Source of the DNA: Veillonella sp. AM51-8BH
GTDB taxonomy: Bacteria > Bacillota > Negativicutes > Veillonellales > Veillonellaceae
Length of the DNA: 63,684 bases
Assembly (NCBI RefSeq): GCF_003463825.1
Contig: NZ_QSDY01000002.1
Span: 1-63,684, forward strand
Direction of reading: 5' to 3'
The position numbers were made by a program, and so were the translations under genes. This document shows positions 1 through 9,810 of this stretch, one piece after another (positions within the stretch are counted from its first letter, which is position 1; every line of letters begins with the position of its first letter). The notes beneath the pieces were generated by a model. The model did no database searches, was not told where the DNA came from, and saw nothing but the letters and a program-made list of their open reading frames with translations.

Positions 1-54
1 AAAGATAAACTTAGTGTAAAAGAATATGAGGACCCTTTTAAGGGTAGCAAGTAA
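1..54 (+). CDS. 3' end of a truncated ORF, possibly TnpB-like (17 codons visible)
   Basis: Reading from the first base gives 17 sense codons ending in TAA at 52-54 (C-terminal residues ...KEYEDPFKGSK). The gene is cut by the window edge. No domain is visible. The only reason to think of a transposon-encoded TnpB is the hairpin-rich stretch directly downstream, which resembles the right ends of IS200/IS605 elements. It could equally be the end of an unrelated gene, or an open frame by chance. Confidence 0.3.
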   Translation, partial: KDKLSVKEYEDPFKGSK

Positions 55-191
55 TACATATCCCCTTTAAGGGGACCGTTACGAGTCAATGGCTATGCGG
101 CTTGAACGTAGTGAAAGCCAGCGCCTTTAGACGCTGGCCTAGTACTACGGGCTTATAGCCCGTGAGCAAACCACCCGTTTTACGGGTGGTT
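32..191 (+). ncRNA. Array of five hairpins; candidate IS200/IS605 right end or omega RNA-like structure
   Basis: Five perfect or near-perfect inverted repeats follow one another: 32-45 (ACCCTTTTAAGGGT), 61-75 (TCCCCTTTAAGGGGA), 117-123 with 132-138 (GCCAGCG/CGCTGGC), 147-163 (ACGGGCT/AGCCCGT) and 169-178 with 182-191 (AACCACCCGT/ACGGGTGGTT). The last hairpin ends 17 bases before the stop of the convergent MFS gene. Structured 3' ends of this kind are known for IS200/IS605 elements, where the tnpB transcript ends in an omega RNA. The assignment is inference; no target-site boundary can be fixed from this window. A multi-part terminator region is the alternative. Confidence 0.4.
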
Positions 192-208
192 CTGATTGTA
201 GAGTTCTA

Positions 209-1387
209 TTATTTAAGTTTGAAACCAATCCATAGAGCGGAAATAATAAATAAGCCACCACTAACCCAGAATAGTGTAGTAAAGCCTAGCCATGCCATAA
301 GGCTAGCACCGCCGACAGATCCTAAGAAATATCCAAAGAATAGACAGGATTGATTATAGGAGAATACTTGGCCTGTAAATTCTCGAGGTGTTTTGGAAGA
401 TAGGTAGGTGTTTAAAGCTGGAAGCATACCACCTAGACCAAAACCTTGTAGAAATCTGATGATGGCAAGTTGATATACATCGGACACATAGGCTTGAGGA
501 ATATTTAAAACCCCTACATAGATAAGAGATACTACTAATACTTTACGGGGTCCAATTTTATCGACTAATTTACCTAGTGGAGAGCTACTCATAAGTTGAG
601 CAATACCCATAGCGGAGAATACAGCACCTGCAATAAATGCAAGATTTTCTGTGTCGCTAGGAACGATTCCTTTAATATATACAGAGATAACTGGTTGTAA
701 GGACATAATACATATTGCGTAGATAAAGGAGGCTACACATAATGCGACAATACTATTAAATTCTGGTATTTGCTCTTTTAACTTACGGATGGAAAGCTTT
801 TCCGGATTAGGTTTTGGTACATAATTTTCATGGATGAATATAGTGGCTAGCACACCGGCTAAGCCCATGAGGGCTCCGACTATGATAAAGTCGTTTCGAA
901 TACCTACTGTATCAGCAATGTAGCCACCTAATAGAGGTCCAATAAGTGAACCTGCTAGGTTGGCCGATGCTAATAGACCTAAGGCCCAACCTGTTCGTTC
1001 AATAGGGGTTTCAGAAGCAATTAAGGTAATTGATGCGGAGTAAAATCCACTTACAAGACCTTGGATTAAACGAATTAGTACGACTCCCTCAGGGGTTGTT
1101 TGAAAGGCAATCAAAGCATTACATAAGGCCATGCCAAAGCTAGATCGTATTAATGTAATTTTTCGACCTTTTTTGTCCGCCACACGCCCCCAAAATGGTG
1201 CTGCTAAGCAAACGATTATGTAGGTTGCACCGGTTGCTAAACCAGACCATAAGGACATTGCTTCTGGTGTTTGGACGCCTAAATCGTGAAAGTATAAAGG
1301 CAGGATTGGAGCTAGCTGACTTACACCAAAGGCTGTACAGAATACACAGACTAAACTGATGTATACCGTTCGTTTCCACGTTTCCAA
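209..1387 (-). CDS. MFS transporter, drug/H+ antiporter type
   Basis: A 392-residue polytopic membrane protein with the usual MFS length and about twelve hydrophobic segments. The N-terminal half carries the cytoplasmic loop motif GRVADKKGRKITL (around residues 67-80), and LGKLVDKIGPRKVLV is its counterpart in the second half, as expected for the 6+6 fold. The segment GSLIGPLLGGYIAD near residue 150 resembles motif C of DHA1-type drug/proton antiporters, so export of a small molecule is likely; the substrate cannot be read from sequence. Translation starts at a TTG (1385-1387) behind AGGAGG. The gene runs alone on the minus strand, with the frameshifted Sel1/TPR gene upstream in the same direction. 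Confidence 0.85.
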   Translation of the reverse strand: METWKRTVYISLVCVFCTAFGVSQLAPILPLYFHDLGVQTPEAMSLWSGLATGATYIIVCLAAPFWGRVADKKGRKITLIRSSFGMALCNALIAFQTTPEGVVLIRLIQGLVSGFYSASITLIASETPIERTGWALGLLASANLAGSLIGPLLGGYIADTVGIRNDFIIVGALMGLAGVLATIFIHENYVPKPNPEKLSIRKLKEQIPEFNSIVALCVASFIYAICIMSLQPVISVYIKGIVPSDTENLAFIAGAVFSAMGIAQLMSSSPLGKLVDKIGPRKVLVVSLIYVGVLNIPQAYVSDVYQLAIIRFLQGFGLGGMLPALNTYLSSKTPREFTGQVFSYNQSCLFFGYFLGSVGGASLMAWLGFTTLFWVSGGLFIISALWIGFKLK

Positions 1388-1436
1388 CGTATTCCTCCTT
1401 TCTTAGTCGTAGTATGTTCTTAATAAAATAATACTC

Positions 1437-3649
1437 TTATTTCTGTTTTATTTCATCCCAATCACTTAAATCTGGAAGTTTGTTGATTGTTATAGATTCT
1501 TGAATCCAGTAGTTAATGGATGTTAAGTTGCAAGATTCTCGCTCAAAGACATATTCGTTGTCCTCGTCTACTGTGGCATAGAGTTGAATGCGTAAGTTTT
1601 TCCCTTTTTTGCGCTCGATATAATAGCTAATACAGTGATCATCAATGCTAGAAGGGCGAACCGAAATCACATCATACTTACCATTCGCTACGCCTTCTAA
1701 GGCGTCCTTAATCATTTGGTTTGGATATTCATATTGATTGAGGTAGAAGATATCGTTGTCACAAGTTAATACATATTCTCGTGGCGGCGTAGTGTTTTTG
1801 TACTGTTTCTCCCAGCTTTCATCAATCACAGGCAATGTAGCATTATCATAGAAGTCTTTAATTAAACCGAGCCCTTCAGGAATGGACATCTCCTTGAAGT
1901 ATCTTATTTCATATACTGTAGGATCCAAGGTTTCATCGAGTTCCGTAGGATCCTCAATGTAGCCGTATAGATAGATGGTACAAGAATTTTTATCTTCATT
2001 GTGAAACATAACAATGCTGTATACATCGTAAATTACATTTTCTATGGATTGACGATTATCATAGATGATAAAGCTGAGATATTTTTGTGTATCCCATTCC
2101 CGTTGAATGAAATTCCAGTCGTATTTATTCGTGCGCCAACCAGTAGTCGATTCCTCGAAAATTTCTAATACGTCAACGGAGTTTTGAGGCCAAGTAGGGG
2201 GCATAGGATTACATGTTGTAGAAGATTGTGTTACGCCTTTTTTGTACTGATAATGTCCATCAACAAGTTCAAAGGCTTCTAATCGTTCAGAGGCTTCGTC
2301 AGGAATTACCAATGGCTCACCAGTACCAAAACAATTATCAGTTCTTGTGTTGAGACGGTTGATGCTTTCACGAGCGTGCTCATAGAAGGTAACGGCTTGG
2401 TCTAAATCTGGCCTTTTTGTAATGGCACCAATTTCGTAGCAATAGCCTTCTGCTAGTTGCCATAGATGGTCCGCATAGTCATAACTACCGTATCTATCGT
2501 AACATTTACTAGCCTTATTAACGCACTCTACGGCGGTTTCTATGGCAGGGGTATTCCCTTTTTTGAAAGTAAATACATAAGCGAGATATGGCCAAATAGC
2601 ATCAAGAGTGTAAATCGCTGGTTGTTGCAATAAGTGAGCGATGCGAGACCAGTCTTGAGACTGACCATCGATGTTCAATGTACGAAGAATGATAGCTTGC
2701 ATTGTAGCATAAGCGTGGTCATTAAAGTCTAAATGATCTGGGCTTATAGCAGCACGTTCATAGTATTTGAGGGCCTTTTGAATATCTTGAGGAATTCTTT
2801 TGTTAGACTCACATGGTTTTGCATAGTACTCGGCAGATTCACGCAAGCACATGCCATTATTCATGGCTGCACCACGCTCAAAATATTCGAGAGCTCGTTC
2901 ATGCTCTGCACGAGACTTACAAATATGGCCTGCCAAATACATCATGAGTGGCAAACCTGCTTCGGCGCCTTCAAAAATGACTTGTTCTTCCATTGCCCTA
3001 TTATTTTGCTCTACATAGGTAACGCGCAGGTTCCGGTACGTAATAACAAGGCTGATGCTGCGGATTTATGCAACCATTGCTGTGCTATAGATGTTATTTT
3101 TGCGGCCAATCTACGTTGATCTACTTGTACAAATAAAGATTTTAAGAAATGGACAACACCAGATGGTTCACCTTCATTAACTATCTTTTGTGCAGAAGGC
3201 AAGAGGCGGTAATCCTCCCATTGGAATACATTGGCAATGGCGTAGGCACAGTAGGAACATCCCTTTTGGGCGCCTTCATAGACGCGCTGGAATGCTTCGT
3301 CCTTTGTCATAGGCAGCTCTTTTTCAATGGTTGGTGTAAGGGCACCTGAGGTACGCATAGCCTGTAAAATAGCGATGGCACTGCCTTTGCGGATGGCTGT
3401 ATGTAAATAACTATACGCCTTAGTATCATCCTCAGGGAAACCTGCTTCAATCCATGTGAACTGCGGGCCAGAATAGACGCGCGCCAAAATAGCGTACACA
3501 TCGCCGATACCTGGAATCTCTTGTCCTTCCTCGTCGGCTTTCACAAGGGCATCGAGCTCAGCCTTGCCCGCCCAAGCGACATCTTTATTGCATTGGTGGA
3601 ATATTTTATTGAAAGACTGCTGTATTTGATCCGTGAAATAAAAACTCAT
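1437..3649 (-). pseudogene. Frameshifted Sel1/TPR-like repeat protein, paralogue of the 789-aa protein at 25322-27691
   Basis: Two reading frames (3649-3011 and about 3061-1437) together match the intact 789-residue protein at 25322-27691 along its length. The first aligns with its N-terminus (motifs YALLARVYSGPQFTW and GALTPTIEKELPM). The second continues with NLRVTYVEQNN, aligning with NLRNIYIDEGDF of the paralogue, upstream of its first ATG. The frame is lost at about 3030-3036, where one missing base (GGAACC instead of a sequence such as GGAAACC) breaks it. The restored product would be about 737 residues: alpha-helical Sel1/TPR-like repeats with ALEYFERGAAM units in the middle, then a conserved C-terminal half of unknown fold ending in LNYWIQ. 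No signal peptide, so probably cytoplasmic. Function unknown. Confidence 0.75.
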
Positions 3650-3867
3650 ACTCTCTCCTTGGCATAATAATCAGTAAAACCTGAAAATATATGTAATTTC
3701 AGTATACTATTAGCATTTAGAGGAACACAATATAAACATTCTAAAATTATGGGCTGCTTGAGAGACAATATATTCAATTTTAATTATTTATATTAGAATA
3801 GATAGAAACTGGATATGATATAACAATAAAAGGTATGTATATGTAGCTCTTTATTGATTATGTTTAC

Positions 3868-4849
3868 ATGGCTTTAATTTGTAGATATCCTTCGTATGAG
3901 AGAGAAGAGAGATTTATTTTAATGTGGTTAGATAATGAACTTTCACTATTTAAACAAAATATAGAAATGCTGCGAGTGAATCAACGTATAGGCCGATTGG
4001 CATTTTTATGGGCTGTGCTTGGTTTAATGGGAAGTAAATTTTTAGCGTACCTTCTATTTGTGGTACTGATAGGATTTATTCAAGATGGTTTGTTTCAAGG
4101 CAGTACATATTTGGCATATATTTATTTTGGATGTTTGCAGATTATACATATAGTAGTAACTATTTTTTTACTCAAACGTAGATTGAATGACTGTGGTTCA
4201 TCCTTGTGGTATATGATTTTAGTACCCATAGCATACCTAAGTTTGTGGGGATATTGGGGTATGAGTTTTAGTTGGGAATCTATATCCGAAACCTTTATAA
4301 ATGCAGGCTTTCATTGGGACGGATTTTTATGGCAGTATTTTATCTTGGCTTGCTTTGCGTTGCCACTTAGTGTGCAGATTCTAATGAGTATGGTTTAGAT
4401 GAAGGACGAGATAGGTATAATAACTATATTATTACCTATACTCGAAGTTCCACGATTACTAAAGATACAAATAATAGTAAATTTGACTATATTTGTAGCT
4501 GTATATGGGATGTTTTATTTGCTAAGATCTTTGATGTTAAGGGCAGGACTCCTGTATCAGTCTTTTGGGGCGGTCTTGTAGGAGCTCGCATTTTTATGGA
4601 CATTATTATGAATATGGCTATAGCCGTAGTATCGTTAATTGTTCAGTGTGGTATATCTCTTTATATACACGTTGGGGATTTATGGCTATCCTGATATGGC
4701 CAGCTTTAGCGATGATTACACTAGGTATACGTAGACTTCATGATTCTCTATTAAGCGGTTTATGGATAATTGGGCTTGGCATTCCGTATATCAATATTTT
4801 TGTCAGTTATCATCTTTTGTTTAAAAAATCTTGGCATATTGAAAGTTGA
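3868..4849 (+). pseudogene. Frameshifted protein with two DUF805 membrane domains
   Basis: Three overlapping reading frames form one DUF805 tandem protein. Frame 1 (3868-4398) carries four hydrophobic helices and the DUF805-like motif LLKRRLNDCGSSLW. At about 4370-4382 the family similarity moves to the next frame (SNEYGLDEGRDRYNNY, the usual post-membrane tail). That frame then gives a second domain start, FDVKGRTPVSVFWGG (compare FKGRASRSEYW in the intact copies). At about 4660-4680 it moves again, to WGFMAILIWPALAMITLGIRRLHDSLLSGLW. Both shifts correspond to one lost base. DUF805 proteins are inner-membrane proteins of unknown function. The start at 3868 has no clear ribosome binding site; an in-frame ATG at 3922 is the alternative. 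Confidence 0.65.
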
Positions 4850-4857
4850 GATTTTTC

Positions 4858-4887
4858 TTGACTTTCATTCTATAGAAACATTATAAT
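4858..4887 (+). promoter_or_regulatory. Promoter of the trp operon
   Basis: TTGACT at 4858-4863 and a perfect TATAAT at 4882-4887 are separated by 18 bases, a sigma-70/sigma-A arrangement. Transcription would begin near 4894, just ahead of the T-box leader. Confidence 0.7.
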
Positions 4888-4894
4888 CAGATTA

Positions 4895-5219
4895 TAATTT
4901 TATACTCGCCTGAAAGAAACCGATGAGGTGGAGATAAAAATAGGAAATGCACTCACAGAGAGCGGGATTAGCTGAGAACCCGTAGTACGCAGCTTATTAA
5001 ATGGACCACCGAGGGCGCATGGAACAGAATGATTTCATTCCTAGTATGGTGCGACGTCACACGAGCGTTAGTCGTGAGGGATATGTTAGTATCCTGCGAA
5101 AGGGGAATGCACAGCATTCAAACAAGGTGGTACCGCGATTTATAGCACATACAATCAAATTGTAATAATAGAACTATAAACTCGTCCTTGACGTTATATT
5201 GTCATGGGCGAGTTTTTTT
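4895..5219 (+). promoter_or_regulatory. T-box riboswitch, tryptophan type, in front of trpE
   Basis: The conserved T-box AAGGTGGTACCGCG lies at 5124-5137, followed by a terminator hairpin at 5178-5219; alternative pairing with the T-box would form the antiterminator. Stem I can be closed by GGTGG (4927-4931) pairing with CCACC (5006-5010). The triplet directly upstream is TGG (5002-5004) followed by A, which fits a tryptophan specifier and the downstream trp genes. Uncharged tRNA-Trp would therefore stabilise the antiterminator and switch the operon on. The variable base in TGGN is T, which pairs best with an A discriminator, whereas bacterial tRNA-Trp usually has G; a U-G pair is possible. 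The T-box itself is clear; the specifier is inferred from position and context. Confidence 0.88.
5178..5219 (+). terminator. Regulated terminator of the trp T-box
   Basis: CTCGTCCTTGAC (5181-5192) pairs with GTCATGGGCGAG (5201-5212) with one mismatch, followed by seven T residues. It is the off-state structure of the T-box. Confidence 0.85.
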
Positions 5220-5246
5220 ATTGGCAAACGCCAGATGGAGGTTCTC

Positions 5247-6716
5247 ATGATTTTCCCTAGTCTTGACCGTGTGAAAGCTATCGCACCGGGCTACGATATC
5301 GTGCCTGTATATATGGAAATTTTATCCGACGTACGCACACCGATTAGTGTGTTGAAAGCGTTAAAACAAGTGAGCAGTCATACATACTTGCTTGAAAGTG
5401 CGGATAATAGTAATCATTGGGGCCGTTACTCTTTCTTGGGCTATGATCCTAAGATCGAGCTATTCTGCAAGAACCATAAAATGACTATTAAAGATGGTAC
5501 AACACGTACCTTTGAGTGCTCTGACCCAGCTGCAGAAATTCGCAATATTTTAAGTCAATATAAAAGCCCTCGCTTAGAAGAGTTGCCAACCTTCACAGGT
5601 GGTTTTGTAGGGTACTTTGCTTGTGAATATATTCGCTACATCGAGCCAACATTGGATTTCCCAACACCAGATGATGACTCTGCTATGGTCAACGATGTAG
5701 ACCTTATGCTCTTCGATAAAGTAATTGCCTTTGACCATTACAAAAATAAAATCTACTTAATTGCTAACATCAGCACAAACGATTTGGAACGTAACTATAA
5801 CAAGGCTGAGCTTGAGTTGAAAGCATTAGCTGATCTCGTTGTAAACGGCAAAGAGGCGGATGTGCCAAAAGGCGTTCTTAAAACAGAGTTTACCTCTGAG
5901 TTTACAAAGGACGAGTTCGAAGCAGTTGTTAAAAAGACACAGCACTACATCAAGGAAGGGGATATCTTCCAATGTGTTGTATCTAACCGTCGCGAAGCTG
6001 AGTTCGATGGTAGCTTGTTAAATGCATACCGCGTATTGCGTACATTGAACCCATCTCCATACATGTTCTACCTATCTGGTGGAGATGTTGAGCTTACAGG
6101 TGCTTCTCCAGAAACATTGGTAAAATTAACAGATGGCAAAATGTACACCTTCCCAATTGCGGGTACAATGCGCCGCGGTAAAACGGAAGCAGAGGACCTT
6201 GCCATAGAGGAAAAACTCATCAACGACGAAAAAGAGTTAGCTGAACATAATATGCTTGTTGACTTGGGGCGTAATGATTTAGGTAAAATTGCTAAATTTG
6301 GTTCTGTAAAAGTTGAAGCGTTACATGTGTTGCAACGTTTCTCTCACGTAATCCACATTACATCTACTGTAAGCGGTGATATTCAAGACGGCAAAGATGC
6401 TCTGGATGCTATCGGTGCTACATTGCCGGCAGGCACATTATCTGGGGCTCCTAAAATCCGTGCTATCGAGATTTTACACGAACTTGAAAAAAGCCCACGC
6501 GGCGTATACGGCGGTGCTGTAGGTTATATTGATTTCTCCGGTAATATGGACGTATGTATCGGTATCCGCATGGCTATGAATAAAGGCGGTAAGGTCTATG
6601 TTCGCGCTGGCGCAGGTATCGTTCGCGATAGCGTACCTGCTAGTGAATATAATGAAACTTTGATCAAAGGCCAATCCATGATTTCCGCAATTACAGATGC
6701 ACAGGAGGTAGAATAA
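5247..6716 (+). CDS. trpE: Anthranilate synthase component I
   Basis: TrpE converts chorismate to anthranilate using ammonia supplied by TrpG, the first committed step of tryptophan synthesis. The 489-residue product has the feedback-inhibition motif LLES (TYLLESADNSNHWGRYSFLG near residue 50) and the chorismate-binding region with GRNDLGKIAKFG, PAGTLSGAPKIRAIEIL and RAGAGIVRDSVP. The start at 5247 is chosen because GGAGG (5237-5241) sits five bases upstream; the longer frame from 5199 would begin inside the T-box terminator. The stop overlaps the trpG start (TAATG), indicating translational coupling. First gene of the T-box-controlled trp operon. The LLES motif suggests that tryptophan feedback inhibition is retained. 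Confidence 0.96.
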   Translation: MIFPSLDRVKAIAPGYDIVPVYMEILSDVRTPISVLKALKQVSSHTYLLESADNSNHWGRYSFLGYDPKIELFCKNHKMTIKDGTTRTFECSDPAAEIRNILSQYKSPRLEELPTFTGGFVGYFACEYIRYIEPTLDFPTPDDDSAMVNDVDLMLFDKVIAFDHYKNKIYLIANISTNDLERNYNKAELELKALADLVVNGKEADVPKGVLKTEFTSEFTKDEFEAVVKKTQHYIKEGDIFQCVVSNRREAEFDGSLLNAYRVLRTLNPSPYMFYLSGGDVELTGASPETLVKLTDGKMYTFPIAGTMRRGKTEAEDLAIEEKLINDEKELAEHNMLVDLGRNDLGKIAKFGSVKVEALHVLQRFSHVIHITSTVSGDIQDGKDALDAIGATLPAGTLSGAPKIRAIEILHELEKSPRGVYGGAVGYIDFSGNMDVCIGIRMAMNKGGKVYVRAGAGIVRDSVPASEYNETLIKGQSMISAITDAQEVE

Positions 6717-7282
6717 TGGTACTCCTTATAGATAATTACGATAGCTTCTCCTTCAATTTATACCAATTAGTAGGCTCTATCGATCCAGACATTAAAGTCA
6801 TCCGCAGTGATGAATTAACAGTTGAAGAAATCCGTGCTTTAAAACCAGACTATGTGATACTTTCACCAGGACCTGGCAGACCAGCTGATGCGGGCGTATA
6901 TGAAGACCTATTGCGCGAATGCAAAGGTGAATTCCCAATCCTCGGCGTATGCCTAGGCCATCAAGCCATCGGTGAAGTATTCGGCGGCACCGTTTCCTAC
7001 GCAAAACAAGTTATGCACGGCAAACAAAGCGTAGCAAAACAAGTACACCCATCCAAAATCCTTAAAGGCGTACCAGAACAATTTGAAGTCGCTCGCTACC
7101 ACTCCTTGGCAATTATCGATGAAACAATGCCAAGCGAACTCATCGTTACATCCATTACAGACGACGGCGAAGTAATGAGCGTAGAACACAAAGACTACCC
7201 AATCTACGGCGTGCAATTCCATCCGGAATCTATCATGACGCCGAACGGGGAACAAATGATTCGCAATTTCCTAGAAAAATAA
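6716..7282 (+). CDS. trpG: Anthranilate synthase glutamine amidotransferase component
   Basis: A 188-residue class I glutamine amidotransferase that feeds ammonia to TrpE. The nucleophile lies in GVCLGHQAIGEVFGG (Cys about residue 79) and the His/Glu pair in GVQFHPESIMT near the C-terminus. The oxyanion-type segment LSPGPGRPADAG is near residue 52. Its ATG overlaps the trpE stop by one base and trpD follows after 15 bases. Proteins of this family can also serve 4-amino-4-deoxychorismate synthase (PabA); the position inside the trp operon supports TrpG, with dual use possible. Confidence 0.94.
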   Translation: MVLLIDNYDSFSFNLYQLVGSIDPDIKVIRSDELTVEEIRALKPDYVILSPGPGRPADAGVYEDLLRECKGEFPILGVCLGHQAIGEVFGGTVSYAKQVMHGKQSVAKQVHPSKILKGVPEQFEVARYHSLAIIDETMPSELIVTSITDDGEVMSVEHKDYPIYGVQFHPESIMTPNGEQMIRNFLEK

Positions 7283-7297
7283 ACGAGGAGCTATAAA

Positions 7298-8308
7298 ATG
7301 ATTAAAGACGCATTATATGCAGTAACGCATGGTCAAGATTTATCTTATGACCTTGCTAAAGATACAATGAACAAAATTATGAGTGGCGAGGTAGCCGAGG
7401 TTCCTATGGCTGGTTTCTTGTGTGCCCTTGCGGCAAAAGGCCCTACTGTAGATGAGGTTACGGCGTTCGCTGAGGTTATGCGCGAGAAGGCTGGTTCTGT
7501 GCCTCATGAAGGTACAGTTGTAGAAATCGTAGGTACTGGCGGCGACGAAGCTAATACGTTCAACATTTCTACTACATCTGGTTTCATTATTTCCGCTGCC
7601 GGTATTCCTGTAGCGAAACATGGTAACCGCAGTGTATCTAGTAAATGTGGTGCTGCTGATTTGATCGAAGCATTGGGCGCTAAATTAGAGCTTAATGGCG
7701 AACAAAATGAAGCAGTTCTTAATAAAGCAAATATGTGCTTCATGTTTGCTCCTGTATATCACCAAGCTATGAAATATGCAGGCCCTGTACGTAAAGCATT
7801 AGGCGTTCGTACAGTATTCAACATTCTCGGACCTTTGGCAAACCCAGCAGGTGCTACTGTTGAGTTGATGGGTGTATACGATAAATCTTTGGTAGAACCA
7901 TTGGCTCGTGTATTGGCTAATCTTGGCGTTAAACGTGGTGCTGTGGTACACGGCTTCGACGGTCTTGATGAGATTACCGCAACTAATAAAACGTACGTAT
8001 GCGAAATTAATAATGGTACTTTCACAAGCTACGAATTCGACCCTAAAGAATATGGTTTCGAATATGCTGATAAAACTGAGCTTGAAGGTGGCGACGCTAC
8101 AGTAAATGCTGAGATCACACGCCGCGTACTCGGTGGGGAGCAAGGTGGTAAACGCACAGCTGTTCTTCTTAACGCTGGTATGGCGATTTACCTTGCAAAA
8201 GATGGCATTACATTAGCAGAGGGCATTGAAGAGGCGAAAAACATGATCGACTCTGGCAAGGCGCTTGCTACAATGGAACAGTTTGTGAAAGCAACCCAAG
8301 AGGTATAA
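7298..8308 (+). CDS. trpD: Anthranilate phosphoribosyltransferase
   Basis: TrpD transfers the phosphoribosyl group of PRPP to anthranilate. The 336-residue length is typical. The PRPP/Mg binding motif VGTGGDEANTFNISTTSG is at about residues 73-90, followed by KHGNRSVSSKCGAADLIEALG, both hallmarks of the family; RTVFNILGPLANPA lies further on. GAGGAG is located shortly upstream of the ATG. The next gene, trpC, starts three bases after the stop, so the genes are co-transcribed. Confidence 0.95.
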   Translation: MIKDALYAVTHGQDLSYDLAKDTMNKIMSGEVAEVPMAGFLCALAAKGPTVDEVTAFAEVMREKAGSVPHEGTVVEIVGTGGDEANTFNISTTSGFIISAAGIPVAKHGNRSVSSKCGAADLIEALGAKLELNGEQNEAVLNKANMCFMFAPVYHQAMKYAGPVRKALGVRTVFNILGPLANPAGATVELMGVYDKSLVEPLARVLANLGVKRGAVVHGFDGLDEITATNKTYVCEINNGTFTSYEFDPKEYGFEYADKTELEGGDATVNAEITRRVLGGEQGGKRTAVLLNAGMAIYLAKDGITLAEGIEEAKNMIDSGKALATMEQFVKATQEV

Positions 8309-8311
8309 TCA

Positions 8312-9810
8312 TTGATTTTAGATAAGATTGTAGAGGCTACTAAAGTTCGAGTGGCCCAAGAAAAAGAGGTGGAAACGCCTGAGGCTGTGAAAGCAGCGGC
8401 CTTAGCGTTGCCATCTGATACAGGATTTTCTTTTGAAGCAGCCCTTCGCCAGCAAGACTTTAACTTCATTTGTGAAGTCAAGAAGGCGTCTCCTTCAAAG
8501 GGTATTATTGCTGAACATTTTCCATATTTAGACATCGCCAAAGAATATGAAGTAGCTGGTGCAGCAGCCATCTCTGTATTGACTGAGCCAGACTTCTTTA
8601 AAGGGGACAAAAAATATTTGCAAGAAATTGCTAGTACTGTAAAAATCCCTGTCCTTCGCAAGGACTTCATCATCGATGAATACCAAATCTACCAAGCGAG
8701 GTGTGGGGCGCTAGTGCTATCCTCTTGATTTGCGCGTGCTTAGATGTGCCTACATTGACGAAGTTCCGTGAGTTAGCCGACTCTCTTGGCTTGTCCTCCT
8801 TAGTAGAGGCTCACGATGAGCATGAGGTACAAATGGCTATCGATTGCGGTGCCCGCATTATTGGCGTTAATAATCGCAACTTGAAAGACTTTACTGTAGA
8901 CGTACAAAATAGCGTGCGCTTGCGTAATCTCGTTCAAGATGATGTGATTTTTGTATCTGAAAGTGGCTTAGAAACACCAGAGGATATCCAAGTATTGCGC
9001 GATAACAACATCGGCGTAGCCTTGATGGGTGAAACCTTTATGCGTTCGCCTAACAAGGTTGAGAAACTGGCGTATCTCTACGGCCCGACTTACTACACTC
9101 CGAAGGTTAAGATGTGTGGCATCTCTAAGGTGGAAACAATCCCTGCTGTAGTAGAAGCAAAGCCAGACTACATGGGCCTTGTATTTGCACCAAGCAAACG
9201 ACAAGTTACTGTAGATCAAGCTAAAACATTAGTGGAAGAACTACATAAACAATATGCAAAAACTTATGATACAAATACGGTGCCAGTGAACGCTGAGGGA
9301 ACACAAGATACTAATGGATTTGGCGAAGAAAACACCAATTCTGAAGCTATTAAAACGGTAGGCGTCTTCGTCAATGAAACGTTAGATAATCTCGTTATAA
9401 TCGCTAAAGAAGTCAATCTTGATGCGGTGCAATTGCACGGCGATGAAGATGAAGCTTTCATCCAAGCTCTCAAAGAGAAAACAGACGTAGAGGTTTGGAA
9501 GGCTGTTCAAATCCGAAGTGCTGCAAATGCAGAAGAGTGGATCGATAGCAGTGCTGATATGTTATTATTTGATGCGTACCACAAGGACGAGCGTGGCGGT
9601 ACGGGTGAAGTGTTCGACTGGTCTTGCTTGGATGAGTTTGAACGTCCCTTTATGCTTGCAGGTGGGATCGACAGTACTAACGTGGCGCGTGCTATCCGCA
9701 CAGTTCGCCCTTATGGCATAGATATTAGTAGCGGCATTGAAACAAATGGCGTGAAAGACGATGAGAAGATTAAAGCTTTCACAAACATCGTGAGAACCAT
9801 AGCTCACTAA
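8312..9810 (+). pseudogene. trpCF: Bifunctional TrpC-TrpF fusion, interrupted by a one-base loss
   Basis: The first frame (8312-8728, TTG start) encodes the N-terminal part of indole-3-glycerol-phosphate synthase (FICEVKKASPSKGII, VLTEPDFFKG, PVLRKDFIIDEYQIYQA). The frame at 8701-9810 continues immediately with the expected WGASAILLI, then LVEAHDEHE, IIGVNNRNLKDF and SESGL, and goes on into phosphoribosylanthranilate isomerase (KVKMCGISKVE, GLVFAPSKRQV, VQLHGDE, LAGGID). Adding one base near 8697-8703 restores a fusion protein of about 499 residues. TrpC-TrpF fusions are well known in enterobacteria. No other trpC or trpF copy is in the window. In an otherwise intact operon a sequencing deletion is the simpler explanation. 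A low-complexity linker-like insert (VNAEGTQDTNGFGEENTN) sits inside the TrpF half. Confidence 0.9.

Noticed and set aside
5199..5246. Longer trpE start
   Set aside because: It would start inside the T-box terminator; the ATG at 5247 has GGAGG at proper distance.
7759..8143. Minus-strand frames opposite trpD
   Set aside because: Shadows of a conserved gene; no family similarity or start signal.
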